A program made the translations under genes and the position numbers. A model generated the notes under the pieces. The model saw only the letters and a program-made list of their open reading frames with translations, made no database searches and was not told where the DNA came from. From assembly GCA_029532415.1 (NCBI GenBank), contig JAQOTA010000028.1, positions 1 to 64,000 of the forward strand: a stretch of DNA of 64,000 bases, read 5' to 3'. Origin of the DNA: Marasmius tenuissimus. Its lineage: Eukaryota; Basidiomycota; Agaricomycetes; Agaricales; Marasmiaceae. Below, piece after piece: positions 1-12,645 of this stretch (the stretch's first letter is position 1; each line of letters starts with the position of its first letter).

Positions 1-973
1 CCAGTCCACGAATTTCCAGGGGCAAGAATGAGTTGTTCTGCACCAGTGGAACGAATGCCGTCGATAGCCGCTTGGTTGTTTGCAAGGACGAGTGACGTGA
101 GCTGCAGGGCGTAACCCTTGAGCACGATCAAGGGGACCGTCGGAAAGGGACGTACCATGTCGTGGGGCTCATTGTTTATCCCGAAGATGACTTTGGGTTG
201 TCAACGAATCTTCCAGCGAGCTCAGTCCAGAACTCTCCGAATTGCTCGGTGGTGGCGGCGGTTGGATCGGAGGTGTTACCGATAACCTGTGAAATGGGGA
301 AGGCACTGAGCACGGAAGAGTTCACCAAAGGTGGCGAAACAGCTCACGCTTCCGCTGAAAGGCTGAGCGAAGGATCACTAGGCACTATTTCAGTCTGCCG
401 TCCTGAAAACCACATGTAAGGCCCGAACACTGACTTGTATCTCATGTAGTTATGCGGGTCCAACAAAGCATACGCCCCTTTTTCCACTGTGATGTAGTTG
501 ATGGCGTCTGCATACTCGTCGAAATACTGAGCATGGCATTTAGTGTATTAGTCCCGGAGAGCTTTTTCCACAAGTTGTCACTCGCCGTCTCGTTAAAAGT
601 GCTACCGAGCCCTGTCTCCAAAGGACACATCCGTTCCATGAGGAAGGTAACCCGGAAAAGGTTGATTTTCTCTTGGTCGACAAAGACATCAACAGCTGAC
701 TGTAGAATCAAGCAATCAGTTGATCATGGCGACGTTGGATAGTAACAAGGCTCGTGACGGTCTCACCTTGTTGATGAAGGCATAGTCGATGCCAAAAGCT
801 CCAGGAAGATTTTGGCTGCCAAACTCTCCTCCGGACTGTTCACGAAGGTTCAGCATCATTCGAAACTAGCGACGCAAGTGGGCAACCGTTCAAACCACCT
901 CGTTCACGCCGCCGTAGATGATTTTGCCATGAATAGCGCCTGCCAAAGTTAGGATGGATAGGAGGAACTTCAT
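1..973 (-). CDS. GH5 endoglucanase (cellulase), 3' end cut by window, apparent frameshift
   Basis: Secreted endo-beta-1,4-glucanase that cuts internal cellulose bonds. The start at 973 gives MKFLLSILTLAGAIHG, a typical signal peptide, followed by IIYGGVNE, a short intron, then SGGEFG as in GH5 subfamily 5. Later exons give LLDPHNYMRY, VIGN, the acid/base region with GINNEPHDM, and QLILAPGNSWTG at the window edge. At least four introns are visible, and no CBM is seen at the N terminus. Oddity: the exon reading ...RFVDNPK at about 191-200 lacks one base before VIFGINNEPH, so the frame breaks one codon block before the catalytic Glu motif. This is either a real pseudogenising deletion or a sequence error. 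Family assignment is sure; functional status is not. Confidence 0.85.
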
Positions 974-1022
974 TGCGTTCACTGTGGGTATTTCTGCACG
1001 AAATAGGCCATAGAGACGCGAC

Positions 1023-1032
1023 TTTTATATCA
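1023..1032 (-). promoter_or_regulatory. TATA box of the GH5 gene
   Basis: The minus strand reads GATATAAAAG about 50 nt upstream of the GH5 ATG. Position and sequence fit a fungal core promoter; no experimental support. Confidence 0.5.
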
Positions 1033-1533
1033 AAGTGAGCAGGCGGACGTATTACGTGGGCGATGAAGAGTACTGGCGAAGATACGCCGGTTGCTAAATT
1101 CTGCTCTCGATCGAAACAGAAAAGGATTCGTCAAGCCTGGAACACAAGGTGAGTTGGAGTTGTTCGCAGGAATTACGGATAAATGCTACGCACATCTGTC
1201 ACCTCTACGCTCGGAAGTGATGTTCTACGGGAGTTTTGTCGATGTAGAGACGGTCAAACTCTGGCCAAGCTTACGGCGCGCAGCCCATCTCAAGCCTATC
1301 TTCATGATTGTCTGGACGCCACATGGAAAGTTAAACCAAACCGAGCCTGGAATTCCGTCACATTACATGCGAGTACACATGGTGTCAACCGACCGACAAC
1401 TTCCCTACTCCGAGGTAGCCATGTATCCAGACACCGGATACGTTTATGCGCTCAACATAGTCGAGATCGCATGAGCTAGAACGCTGTAAAACTTGATGAG
1501 ACTTTCAAGAAGCGAGGTGCTCGGGGAAAGCGC
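1033..1533. other. Intergenic, between CE16 stop and GH5 promoter
   Basis: This 500-bp stretch lies downstream of the CE16 stop and upstream of the GH5 core promoter. An open frame on the plus strand (1091-1474) has no ATG at its start and no family resemblance I can name, so I see no gene. It probably contains the CE16 terminator and GH5 upstream control elements. Confidence 0.4.
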
Positions 1534-2883
1534 TCACTCATGGACTGTAAACAATGGGTGAAGAGAGTTAAGCCAGCTACTCGCAAGGTAAGCCCATTTC
1601 ATCCTCAATCCAACGAACAAGTCGCAAACTCACAAATAACTGGACACAGGAGCGCACCCTTCCACCTGTATCGTCAAGTCTTCCGTCCCATTTTCATACG
1701 CTTCACACCATCCAGTCGCGTTGACGAACCCGAGCGGTGCCGCGTTATCAAGAAGCACGTTGAAAACGGGCTGGGTATCGAAGACAGTGACCCTGTCCAG
1801 GTCTTCGTGTCGCTGTTGAAAAGCTTCAACGGTCTGCGTAAGGTCGGCATTGTACGCCGCGATGAGCTCAGTGAACCTGGACGCGACCTCTTCGCCTTGT
1901 TGAATGACGAGTGGAGAGCGGTCGGTCGGTGGAACGGTCAAGAATAGAAAAGAACGTGCTCCATTTTCGTAGAGAGATTCTATCTTGGAATTTATGGTAG
2001 AGAGTCAGTCCCAGGAGACGAACGCGTATGAGCAAAGATACCTGAGTGGTCAATCGATCCATGAGCGTGTGGTAGAAGTCAACCTGTGTAATGTTGGTCT
2101 AGAATGACATTGTCAATGAACCCTGTCTCGAGCGAGATGTTGACTAACATACCCAAGGGAAGGAGTTGCCCTGTCAAGAGTTACTGGCGGTGAGCAATGG
2201 ATCTCTCGCGGTTGGAGGAAAAGAAGCCTACGACGTCGTTGATGCCAACCCAGACAGCGAAGAGGCTGTTGGAGCTATTCCACGGCGCACATTGAGGCTT
2301 GGGCGCGAGGAATTCGTTGAACTGATTTACTTGGTCGACAATAGACCTGTGGGTTTGGATTGTTAATACGAGGATGAAGAGTTTAGAAAAGTCCTACAAG
2401 ACCGTCGGGAGGAAAGGTGGAACAAGAGCTGAATCGATGGTGGCTCCGCCCGATGCAAGGTTGAACAATTTCGTGTTCGTAACATTATATTTTTCACCTA
2501 TCAAACGTGAATGTTCAGTTATGCAGACCCGTAGTTGTAGTCGAGTTGTACTTACTCAATGCTTGCACCCAGTTCGGTCCATTGGAAGAGGTCTGTTTCG
2601 TCATAGTCCAGCTTTCAGTTTTGGATTGTTAAATTTGTAGATCAATTTGTTCACTCACAAAATTGGGCACTGGAGAATCTACACCAGCAGAAATGTTGAA
2701 GCCTGCGTCCCATGCAATGATCAGAACTCTTTTCGACGAAAGACACAACGTGAATGAAGACATACCAGTTGTCGTGTACGAATCCCCAAATGCGAAGAGA
2801 AATTTCGTGTTCCCCCAAGTCAATTTACCCCAGCACCCAGCTACCGCAGAAAATGCAATTACAGTAGACAAACGAAAAGCCAT
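1534..2883 (-). CDS. Carbohydrate esterase family 16 acetylesterase (GDSL/SGNH type)
   Basis: Secreted acetylesterase expected to remove acetyl groups from hemicellulose oligosaccharides. The start at 2883 gives a short signal peptide (MAFRLSTVIAFSAVAGCWG), then KFLFAFGDSYTTTG, the GDSL block with the nucleophile Ser. Further exons give NISAGVDSPVPNF, SNGPNWVQ, NLASGGATID, FAVWVGINDV (SGNH block III with Asn) and a last exon ending SWLNSLHPLFTVHE, whose LHP carries the catalytic His. At least six short introns are needed. It lies in tandem with the GH5 gene on the same strand and back-to-back with the AP-2 mu gene. The catalytic blocks are complete, so it is probably functional. Confidence 0.9.
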
Positions 2884-3212
2884 GTTGGAGGGGATTGGGA
2901 TCCACTGCCAGCTCGAATATTCCCAGTGCCCCTCTTCCTGAGTGTCAGTTGACCGATTGTCCGACGAAATTCCGTTCCGTTCGTGTTCTCTGACCAGTTA
3001 TTTCTGGTCATTGTGTTTGGAAAATGTCCATTTTCGAAGCCTTGATACGGCCATGATCATGAATGTATAAGAGAATTAAGAGTGATGAATCGCAAGCCCG
3101 GAGTGGCCAGTTGATGAAGGTTGATGGTGGTCAGGTAGAAAGAAGTAAGGTTCGTCACCACGTGGAACAGTTTCGCTGCGGCTTGCTCATTGACCACCAC
3201 GACCTTCAATTG
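2884..3212. promoter_or_regulatory. Divergent promoter region, CE16 / AP-2 mu
   Basis: 329 bp separate the start codons of the minus-strand CE16 gene and the plus-strand AP-2 mu gene, so it must hold both promoters. I see no gene and no confident TATA box in it. Confidence 0.5.
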
Positions 3213-4901
3213 ATGATTTCGGTACGGCCGTTATTCATCTTCGAATCGACCTCAAATCTCATTGATATATTACCCTAGGCATTCTTCATCTTCAACCAAA
3301 AAGGCGAGGTTCGTTCCTCTCAAGCTCTTGGCGATAGTTTTAACGTTTGACATGAACCCTAGGTCTTGATATCAAGGCTCTACCGGACGGATTTCAAGTA
3401 AGCCGAGCTCAGTCACACTCTTGACAGCCTGAAGGGTCTGACAAGCCATCTGCAGACGCTCAATCGCAGACGTTTTCCGGATCCAGGTCGTCTCGAATAG
3501 CGATGTGAGGTCACCGATAATTACGCTTGGATCTACGAGCTTTTTCCATGTCAGAATCAACAACCTATATGTTGTAGCTGTTACCAAGTGGGTCGTGACC
3601 AGGCTAATTTATTGGAGCTCGCACTGACAATTCGGGGACAGGAACAATGCGAATGCAGCTCTTGTCTTCGAGTTTTGCTATCGCTTCATCAACATCTCCA
3701 AGTCGTACTTTGGGAAGATTGACGAGGAGTCGATAAAGAACTTTGTCCTGATTTATGAGCTCATCGACGGTGCGTGGTTTTTCCGATTTCCGCACCGCTG
3801 TTGCTCATTCAACCACAGAAATCAACGACTTTGGATACCCTCAGAACAGCGAAATAGATACCCTAAAGACGTACATCACCACCGAAAGTATCGTCTCGGC
3901 GGCCAGCGTAGAAGACTCCTCGAAAATCACTGCGCAGGCAACAGGTGCCACGAGCTGGCGTAGAGGGGATGTTAAGTACAAGAAGAACGAGGCATTCGTG
4001 GACGTCGTGGAGGTTGTCAATCTCAGCATGAGTGCAAAGGGCAACATCCTCCGTGCGGACGTAGACGGGCACATTCAGATGCGTGCTTACCTGACTGGAA
4101 CCCCGGAATGTAAATTTGGCCTCAACGACAAACTGGTCATTGATCGCAACGACAAGGGCACTGTGAGCGACGCCGTCGAGTTGGATGACTGTCAGTTCCA
4201 CCAGTGTGTGCGACTGAACGACTTTGACGCGGATAGAAGTATCAGCTTTATCCCACCTGATGGAGAGTTCGAGTTGATGAAGTATGTGACCCCTTTCTTT
4301 TCGTAGTTCTCGTGCTTATGATATCCCGCAGGTACAGGGCGACCTCTAACGTCAAGCTTCCTCTTAGGGTCATTCCAACTGTCACCGAGATTGGTACCAC
4401 CAAGGTCTCATACGACGTGACAGTCAAGACAAACTTTCATAACAAGCTCTCCGCCACCGGAGTCGTATTACGGATACCGACACCGCTGAACACTACGAAC
4501 GTGGAATGCCAAGTTGCGAACGGCAAGGCAAAATATGTTCCAGCAGAAAACGTGGTGGTATGGAAGTACGTGGCCTTGTAGCCTCATTTTCTTATCTTGA
4601 AACTCATGTCTGGACAGAATACCTCGTATACAGGGTGGACAAGAATGCACGTTTTCGGCCGTAGCTGAGTTGACCTCGACGACGACCCGCCAAGTTTGGG
4701 CTCGACCGCCAATCGATGTTGATTTCCAAGTCCTGATGTTCACGGCATCTGGCCTCATCGTCCGCTTCTTGAAGGTGTTTGAGAAGAGCAATTACCAGAG
4801 TATTAAATGGGTCAGATACCTCACCAAGGCTAACGGTTCTTATCAAATTCGGGTACGTTACTCTGCTTCTATGTGCTATACTGCGATTCTTATAGCCGTA
4901 A
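3213..4901 (+). CDS. AP-2 clathrin adaptor complex, mu subunit
   Basis: Medium subunit of the AP-2 adaptor, which binds YxxPhi sorting signals and phosphoinositides in clathrin-mediated endocytosis at the plasma membrane. The first exon is only MIS (ATG at 3213). Splicing then gives AFFIFNQKGE, LISRLYRTDF, RSPIITLGSTSFFHVR and FGYPQNSE, the mu longin domain. The mu homology domain follows with WRRGDVKYKKNE, FIPPDGEFELMKY, IPTPLNTTNVEC, WARPPIDVDFQV, FTASGLIVRFLKV, and ends YQIRP plus stop after a last small intron. At least seven introns are present. The MIS start and GEVLISR region fit AP-2 rather than AP-1 mu. Confidence 0.93.
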
Positions 4902-5199
4902 CCTTGTGCAGTTCTGAGGCAACTAGTTGGGTGGATTTGGAAGTCAGCTGTTACATGTATTATGATACTGCAAATGATAGTTTAATTTGCCATTGGACGC
5001 GCTGCCGATGTTAAGAGTACCGAGCTAGCAACTCGTGTGCGCAAAATAGCGCACAGAATACCGGCCGGTTATTGGGCGCGTTGACGGTCGCACCGACGCC
5101 GACGAACCTGGCCGTGTAACACAACTTGCTCTCTCACCACCATCACCACCTTCCTTCGTTCTCTAAGACCATTCTCCGAGGTCTTCTCTTTATCTCTTT

Positions 5200-8100
5200 A
5201 TGTTCTGGAGGTCTGTCTATTTCACTCTGGACCCCCCTCAATCGTCCTTTTTTCTCAGGGTCGGCCTGTAGATTCGGATTTCACAATGCATCAACCATCG
5301 ACAGTTTACTGAACAAGGAGGATGTGTCTCTTGAATCTATTCTAGATCAGGACGATCTGCTTCAAGAATGCAAATCTCAGAATACAAGGCTCATTGACTA
5401 CTTCCAGCGAGTTGATGTGCTGCAGAGGTTATTCGGATATGTGACTGGGCAAATCGAGGGAGATGAGGGTGGCCGCTTCAAGTGCGTCGACGTACTGCTT
5501 CGTTGTAATTCTGGTTCACTAAAAGGTGTTTACCAGGTACCCTTATGTCGCCACTGAAGTTCTGTGCAGCGAAATATGGTCCATCGTCGAAACCTGCGTC
5601 AACGAGCACCAACAAATCCTCGCTCCTTTTTGGGAAACAGTTCTCGAGAAAAGCCCTGAAGAAATGAAGACCCAGCTCGTCATGGCGTCTCATTTCTCCA
5701 AGATTACATCCATATACCTGGCCAAAAAACCTACAGAGGTGAATACCGCTTGTCTGCTCGCGCTTCACGACATGAACATATGAACACCGAGGCCAGATGT
5801 TTGAATTTCTTCAATCGATGCCGGATGTCCTGGGGCTACTCAAGCACATAGGCAATCCTTCGTTTGTCGACGTCTTAATCCGAATTATACAGCTAGACGA
5901 CATGCCAGAAGGTGAGGGTGTGTTGGAGGTGAGCATCCGAGCTTATCCCGGACAAGGCGCTGTCTCAAAGTTATGCGTAGTGGTTACATTCCGAAGGGCT
6001 TATCAACAGGCTCATCGACCTTTTGGCCCCCTCTCACCCTTCCGACACCCAGCAAATAGCGGCAGACATGTTAAACGCTATCATCGCTATGGCCACTCCT
6101 TCCCCCGGCGCAGCCGTCATGGCTGAGCAACCCCAAGTTGGTCTCGCGTCAAATCTATTCGCCAGAGAACTCGCGCGACCAGAATACATTTCTCGGCTAA
6201 TCGTCTACATTTTCCAGGATTTCGCTTCCGACCGAAATCCTTCGCTGGCGGACGAAGACGACGAGGCAGAGTCTGATAAGCAAGCTTTGCCCAAATTCGA
6301 ATACGCCTCGTCGTCTGCTGTACTTGCTATGGGCGTCGTTAGCGAGTTGATACGGAAGAACAACTCGGATTACTTCGAGCCTTATCTCTTCCATACGTTA
6401 CGACATCGGCTACTTCAGGTCCAGAATCAACAAGTTCAAGACCAGGTTCCGAGGGACTCTGAGGACTCGCGGGAAGGGCTGGAACGTGCTATGAAGGAGA
6501 TGGTGGACCGGATGGGGGTTGTCAATCTCAACTATCTGTTAGAGGTTCTAGGCGACCGAACGGAGACGCTGATGCGTTATCTCGGCACTCCGCGATCATG
6601 GGTGAGTTGCTGTCGTCTCGTTTACTGCTTCAGCTAATTCTCGATCGTTAGAAAGGACCAGAACCCACCACCGTCGGTTCGATAATGCCATTGACATTTG
6701 AACGTCTGCGAATAGTCGAGCTATTTGCGGAAATGCTTCATTGCTCGAACATGTCGCTACTCAACCGCTCTACATCGTTCGACCACCTCTATGATGCAAG
6801 CGGTCGACTTCAGGGAGGACTTTCGGCTATGAAGGACCTTGGAGCCGTTTCAGAACCACATGGCAAGAATCAGGACGACGATATGATGGACGATGGGAAC
6901 GAAATCGAACCTGCGTTGGAGTTCCCTGTCACTAGCACGTCTCACGATTCTTCCTCGCTCTTGGATTCCGACGACGACATGAGCAGTGAGCCCGGCAGCT
7001 CTGACGACGATGCCATGGAAGAGATCATGATGAGCGAAGAGCCTCAACCATTAGCAAGCCCCCTACCACAAGACCCGCCCCAAATGAATGGACCCAGTAA
7101 GTTCACGTTTACCACGGCGTGATTACGATTCCTCAAGTTAATGAACATCCTTTCAGGTACACCTCCCGAAAATACCAATGGGCCTCCCTCCCCTGCCTCG
7201 CCATACCGACGCGGCAGATCGACCTCCTCGCCGGAAGTCTCCCGGTCACCTAGTTCTCGAAGAAATTCACGAAAAATCTCGTTGCCGTCCGAGCAGCCCC
7301 CAGATACCCGGCTTTTCGTTGGAGAACAGCTGAAGAAGAAATTCCTAGACTCAAAAGTACCCTGTAAACTACTAGTGAGTCGTTATTCACCCGTTCAGGA
7401 TATATGGATCGAACATGATCCGTCTTCCCTTTCATCTTCTGTCAGGATCTCTTTTTCGAATACCCCTGGAACAATTTCCTCCACAGCGCAGTTTTCGACG
7501 TTATCTCGCAGATGATGAGTGGACCCGTGGATGTTGGGAGCGGATGGAATCGTGAACTGGTCATTTCTCTCTTTCGTGATGCGCGAATCATGTATCGTCT
7601 GGTTGAAGGGCATCAACTCAATGAGGAATCGATGTGAGTCAACTCTAACCTCATCAAGGACGTTGCTTTTCGGCTAATACCTGGTCATGTCCGTGAAGAT
7701 CCAAACCAAAGGGCCTCCGCTTAGGTTACATGGCACATCTCCATCGTCTCACCGAAGCCGTCCTTGAGTGTTTGACGCGGTATCCGCCCGAGCTCCGCGT
7801 CATCCTTCTGCAGTACGCACCTGATCCAGGATGGGACGATTACATCACAACGACCTTCCAGAGGACGAGGGACGACAACAGCAAACCCCTCGGCGGTGGG
7901 AAGCCCAGTCTCAACTCTGGGCCTGCCACGAGAGGTACACGATGGAAGGTTGACGAGGAGGACCCGAACACTCTTACGACGGTCTCACCGGCCCCTGGGG
8001 CAAGTTCGGACGAAGACGAGACGCGTGGTGATTTCCGAAGGAGTGTGCCGATTGGCAAGCCTCCCAAGAATACCGCTGATTTCGGGCCCAGCCCGATGGA

Positions 8101-8998
8101 TGACTTCGATAGTGACGAAGACGACGATGAAGACGACGGTCATGATCCTGCACCTCATGTAAGCTCTATACACTTACGCCTTCGCGCCTCGGGTATCCCA
8201 TACTTGCTGACCGGGTTTCGGAAATATGGGTACACTGGGCTGACGCGATCTACCTTTCTTTTGTTTTACCCGGCAGTTCACTCGTTATTTGGCACATCAA
8301 ATGGGGACTGCGGATACCTTCGGTAGTTCTAGTTCTTCCGAAGATGACGACGACGACGAAGGAGGATGGTTATCACAGTCGCCGTTCTCGTTAGGAAACC
8401 CTCCCATGACAAACCTCCAACGCCGAAACCAACCCGAGGGGGAACGCAGACCTCTTTCGGCGAGCGGGTTCGATGTCAGTGTTTCACCTAATTTCCGACG
8501 TTAACCGAGGAGGCTGACTACACTCCCTACTCCTAAAATAGGATGTCTTCGAGCCAAATAGCAACCCTGCAAACCCAAGTAATCCGTTTGCTACCGCTGA
8601 AGACGTGAGTGAAGTTTAGTAATCGCAAGCTTTCCGAGAAACACTCACAACTCTAATTTCTAATCTTGCCTGGGGTCATTGTGAAACAGGACGACTTTGG
8701 CCCGTTCTCGGACACGGGGGGAGCGAGTGGGACCGATCCATTCACATTTCCGTCGTCGCTCTCACCGGAAGAACTCGATGAGAGTTCTTTTGAAAGCTTT
8801 GGCGACTTCGGAGACTTCCAAACTGCTGACGAATTACAGGACGGGGAGCTTACGCCGACTGGTGGGAGTTGGACCTTTGCAAGTGATTCTAGCGTTTCAG
8901 ATACGAATTCTGAGGGATCTGCAGCCTCTGTCGAGCGGGGCGTGTCTATGGACCCGCAGAGTCCAATGGGCGAGAAACGGGTGTTGCAGAACAAATAG
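5200..8998 (+). CDS. SAPS-domain protein, Sit4/PP6 phosphatase regulatory subunit
   Basis: Regulatory partner of the Sit4/PP6 protein phosphatase (yeast Sap155/185/190, human PP6R), linked to the G1/S transition and TOR signalling. The first exon is ATG TTC TGG AG; splicing gives MFWRFGFHNAST, the classic SAPS start. Next come STIDSLLNKEDVSLESILDQ, LIDYFQR, FGYVTG and the long helical-repeat SAPS domain, through LVISLFRDARIMYRL and LRLGYMAHLHRLTEAV. The tail is acidic and Ser-rich (several DDDDDE runs, FGDFGDFQ, TFASDSSVSD), as in other PP6R proteins, and ends VLQNK. About ten introns. The whole family architecture is present. Confidence 0.92.
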
Positions 8999-9469
8999 TT
9001 AGACTGGTCCGCAGTATCGGTTTCTCCCTCGCTAATACGTTTCGCCCCCAGAATTCTATGTACTCCTCTTTGTATTGCTATGGGTCCCAGGCATATAGAT
9101 ACTGTCGGTACACCGCAAATACATGGCTATTACCGGTCGGTCGGTATTAGTCACCACCCTCGGCGCCCGTTCACTCTGTTACAACTCTGTCCTCCGCCAC
9201 GATGATCTCTCAATCGTTCCTCGACCTTCAGACATCCTCGCTATATATTTTACTGGGTCCCTCGGTGTCTCAACATTTCAGGATGTCCGTGGCGCCCGTG
9301 TCACTCCCGAAATGAGCACTCCAAACGCGTCACTGACTTCTCGAAAGTTTAGTGGAGTTCCCTCAGTAAGTGGTGTATGCGAACAGTCGTTCCTGGAGGG
9401 TCAAGTAAACCTTAAATCGACAACACTGCGTAATCGACGGGAAGTACTCACCCCAAAACACGAGGGGAC

Positions 9470-10156
9470 TCAAGGACCACCTGGAATATTGGGAGGGGGT
9501 CTTGGAATCGAAATTTGCTTCATGGCCGTGAAGTCCCTCGATCGAAGGCATTCTCTCACAGCATGCTCCGATGTCTCCTTCCCGTACATGATGAACCGAT
9601 GAAAGACCTGCCTCTCGTCCTCTTGTAACTCGTGGCCGCCTCCAGTCCACTCGATCCTGCATATTTCCTCGTCCACGTCCTCTGCATCAGAACAATACCC
9701 GGGCGGCGACCGCGACTGCGCTGCAAGTATCCCCGTACGGTGGCTGTCCCACCGGTCAGGCTCGCTGCCGATACCATCCTGAAACTCGTGTGGGTCCTCC
9801 TCTTCGTCCTTGATACTATTCCGCAGCATGCACAGCATACGAGACTTTCCTCTCGGAATCGTATCAAAGTCCATTGCGAGGTAGAGAGTCCTCTTGATTT
9901 TTATGTATCTCTCCAGCTCCTGGAAGATCCCATTATCATTATTCCTCCATTGCGTCAAAGCCGCACTGTTCCGCCATCCTGTTAAGAGGTAGAACGTCCT
10001 CGAAGATGAGATGTCGGCGTATAAAGTAACCGGATAGGCGGAAAAGGTGCACTGGCGCATGGACAGCGTAGTGATGAGACGGCTAAGCTCAGGAGAGTAG
10101 ATCGAGTATCCTGACGAAGGGAGGAGCTCGATTGTGATCAGTTCCGTGATGGCCAT
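9470..10156 (-). CDS. ABM-like (antibiotic biosynthesis monooxygenase fold) protein, unknown substrate
   Basis: One uninterrupted 228-codon frame from ATG at 10156. The N-terminal half (ITELITIELLPS, then FYLLTGWRNSAALTQWR about 60 residues on) has the pattern of fungal dimeric alpha/beta-barrel ABM-like proteins. The second half repeats a weaker related block (WTGGGHEL ... FHRFIMYGKE) after an acidic, low-complexity linker. Such proteins are often annotated as ABM-domain or stress-responsive barrel proteins, but this one has no assigned reaction. There is no signal peptide. The next stop is at 9470; a spliced, longer C terminus cannot be excluded. Confidence 0.6.
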   Translation of the reverse strand: MAITELITIELLPSSGYSIYSPELSRLITTLSMRQCTFSAYPVTLYADISSSRTFYLLTGWRNSAALTQWRNNDNGIFQELERYIKIKRTLYLAMDFDTIPRGKSRMLCMLRNSIKDEEEDPHEFQDGIGSEPDRWDSHRTGILAAQSRSPPGYCSDAEDVDEEICRIEWTGGGHELQEDERQVFHRFIMYGKETSEHAVRECLRSRDFTAMKQISIPRPPPNIPGGP

Positions 10157-10202
10157 CTTTTGCGGGGCGAATATGGGAGACTGAGAAATCCAGGCAAAAA
10201 GT

Positions 10203-10213
10203 TCCTTTTATAC
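10203..10213 (-). promoter_or_regulatory. TATA box of the ABM-like gene
   Basis: The minus strand reads CGTATAAAAGG about 50 nt upstream of the ATG at 10156, a good core promoter match. Confidence 0.55.
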
Positions 10214-12061
10214 GTACTCTGGAAGCCGAAGTGTGAGTATTACGGGTCATGCTGCATCCTGATACATACATAAATCCGGGATCCGTCTCAGTCACTTATG
10301 AACTACCCACCAAGATACATGACATTGTCATTGGCTATGATGTCCCCTCAAAAGACCGAGAGCGCTTGGGGACTTCGCGTTTTGACTTCTTGGGCGGCCA
10401 GACCCGGCGTCTTCCCCGCGCTTGGGACATGTGTCATTGGCTCGACTGCGGACATTTTGACGTGTTGGTGAGTAACATGAGTGATGCTTACCCTTCCGAG
10501 TCTCGATAATGACAGGTTTGGGCCCTCAGCGGTGATGGCAGGCAACGACAGCCTGTGTACCTAGGGGATCTTCGAGTTACCGAACCCGCGACTCACGTGA
10601 GGCTACTAGCCTTCTATAATTCTTGGAATTCCACCGTACCGCACGTTAAATGACGACCCAGACTCTGGACGTCGGCGTCGTCGGGATTGCGGAATCTTAT
10701 CGAACAATTCAAGAATGGGAAGATGACGAATCACAACTGGGCGATAGTAGCATTGCTACGCACCAGCAAGCAACCTCTCCCACACCCCCGCATCCGCTTA
10801 TCCGGAATTTACTCAGGTTTACTGTTGTAGCCAAGTATAAGCGCTCAAGCGCCCTGAATTTGCCGACTGGTGTACTGTGTGTACGGGTTGTACATAGGTA
10901 CAAAAATCGCACTATACGTTAACGTTTAACCCTTAGCTTGGACACCTGAGCATGACTTCCCCGGTCATGTACGGTCGACCCCCCAAACCCGCATATCCCC
11001 ATCATGAAGCGGGATTGCAGGGTAAATGAGGCGGGCGCATTGAAAGTTGTGCATCGCTTAACGCGATGATCTTCGTTCGAGGAATGCGCCAATTGAACTT
11101 GCAGGCTTTAGTCTCCGAAAGCAAGCCGACGCGCGAAGGTGACGGGGTACGATTGTGGTTAAACTTAGCACAGCGGGAAACCGGAGTTGCCTCACCATGA
11201 TGATCTGGGCACGAGAAATTTTGGCCCGGGTCTCGCGAAGATAGTGAGCATTTTACACGGTCTATTCAGAAGGTCAGTAGGTATAGTAGGTACCTTCATA
11301 TGTGCATTACAGCCAGATTCTATTCCGCAGGACACTAGAAAAGCTCGGTATTCTTTCGTTCATGTTGCCTGCCGGACCAAGCATGGCTGCCAAGCCCGCT
11401 ATCAGAGAAGGTTGCCTTATAAGCCATTCAACAGCATTGAGTTCTTGGTGGCCACGACCCCTGCGCGTGGAGACATGGAGGTTGGAGCGATTTAAGCCTT
11501 TCGCAAGTTACCATGACGGCGAGTATTCGTCAAGCACGTCCGACGACGACAAGACACTCTGCCAATACTCTTGGTCATTCTCCCTGTCTGTCGAAGTCTT
11601 GGGATAACGACACGGTGCTCATGATTGCTGATCCAGTCGCAGAGGAAGGTCGTCATTGCCGAGATAGTCACGTCCCAACGTCACCATTGCGCCTCCTGTA
11701 AGCAATGGAGAAAAAAAAGGGGGTCTGTCAGGAGGTAGCGGATTGCCGGTGGCGGTGGTCAAAGTGGGGAGGATAATGAGTGGTGCCGGTGGTATCTGCG
11801 GTGTGAACGAGCGTGTATTGTCTAAAAGTCCTTCATTAAGGAGAATTACTTAGAGTGGTGATGGTACAATTGTTGTGTAGGATGTGTGTTGTCCATGATA
11901 TGTTATATTGTAATACAAGGATATGTGTGTATCTAGTAAGCGTGCAATCAGATATGGACCCAATGTGAAGGACGCCAGGGAGACTCACCTCTAGTCGTAC
12001 AATGAGGATGCAATAAAAACCAAGAGCCCGTGAAGAAAAGTATAGAGAGACAATCTTCAGA
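10214..12061. other. Gene-poor stretch; one weak small open frame
   Basis: About 1.85 kb without a gene I can support. The best candidate is an ATG-started plus-strand frame at 10650-10922 (90 codons, beginning MTTQTLDVGVVG, acidic then Pro-rich). It matches no family I know and its codon pattern after the first 55 codons looks like intron or intergenic DNA. Frames near 11187-11607 lack a convincing start. The right end carries the 3' flank of the membrane-protein gene. Confidence 0.35.
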
Positions 12062-12645
12062 TCACCGCTCGCTCCAATAGTACTTTGGCGGTTTTTGAGA
12101 TGGGTGTTCTGGATATGAGTGTTTCGAGGACCGTCTAGATTCATTTGACACCGAAGCAGCACGAGGAGGCTACGGACGCAGGAGATCAGCGACTGGTCAT
12201 CCAGGCGAGGAGACGGAGAAACATACCTTCAATACATTATCGCTACTTCTGCTTGCACCACCTCTTTCATCAAATTTGCTCTCCCTCTTGGAGGCACGAG
12301 AAGACTTTTTCTCGTACGACCTGGCTCTCCCAGCCTCCATCGCAGCAGCAGCCTGTTCCTCCGCCTGCTCCCGCTTTCTACGCTGGCTCCGCTTGTATGA
12401 AAAGATCGTGGCGCCAACCAAGAGTAAAACGACGGCCACTTATAGCGAGAAAGAACAGATTAGTGGACGTTTTCAACACTGAAGAGAATAATGCGTACCG
12501 ATGGCTATTGCAACTCCAATTTCCCATGCCTTTGAAAGATGTCCTGGGCGAGCCTCAAATCTACAGCCAACGTAAGCATCTGCACTGCAGGTAATAGCTA
12601 GAAAATGACTCACGGATCCTCAGACTGAGACTCAGAAGGTGGCAT
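12062..12645 (-). CDS. Small single-pass membrane protein, function unknown
   Basis: Four exons from ATG at 12645: MPPSESQSEDP, then DAYVGCRFEARPGHLSKAWE, then the hydrophobic segment IGVAIAIVAVVLLLVGATIF, followed by a strongly basic stretch (KRSQRRKREQ), an alanine/charged helix and a Ser/Arg-rich tail ending KYYWSER. The introns have clean GT..AG ends and the frame stays open across all junctions, which supports the model. The positive-inside rule predicts a short N-terminal outside part and a cytosolic basic tail. I do not recognise the family. Confidence 0.6.

Noticed and set aside
1091..1474. 127-codon open frame on plus between CE16 and GH5
   Set aside because: It starts at TTG, not ATG, shows no domain, and lies in the expected GH5 promoter.
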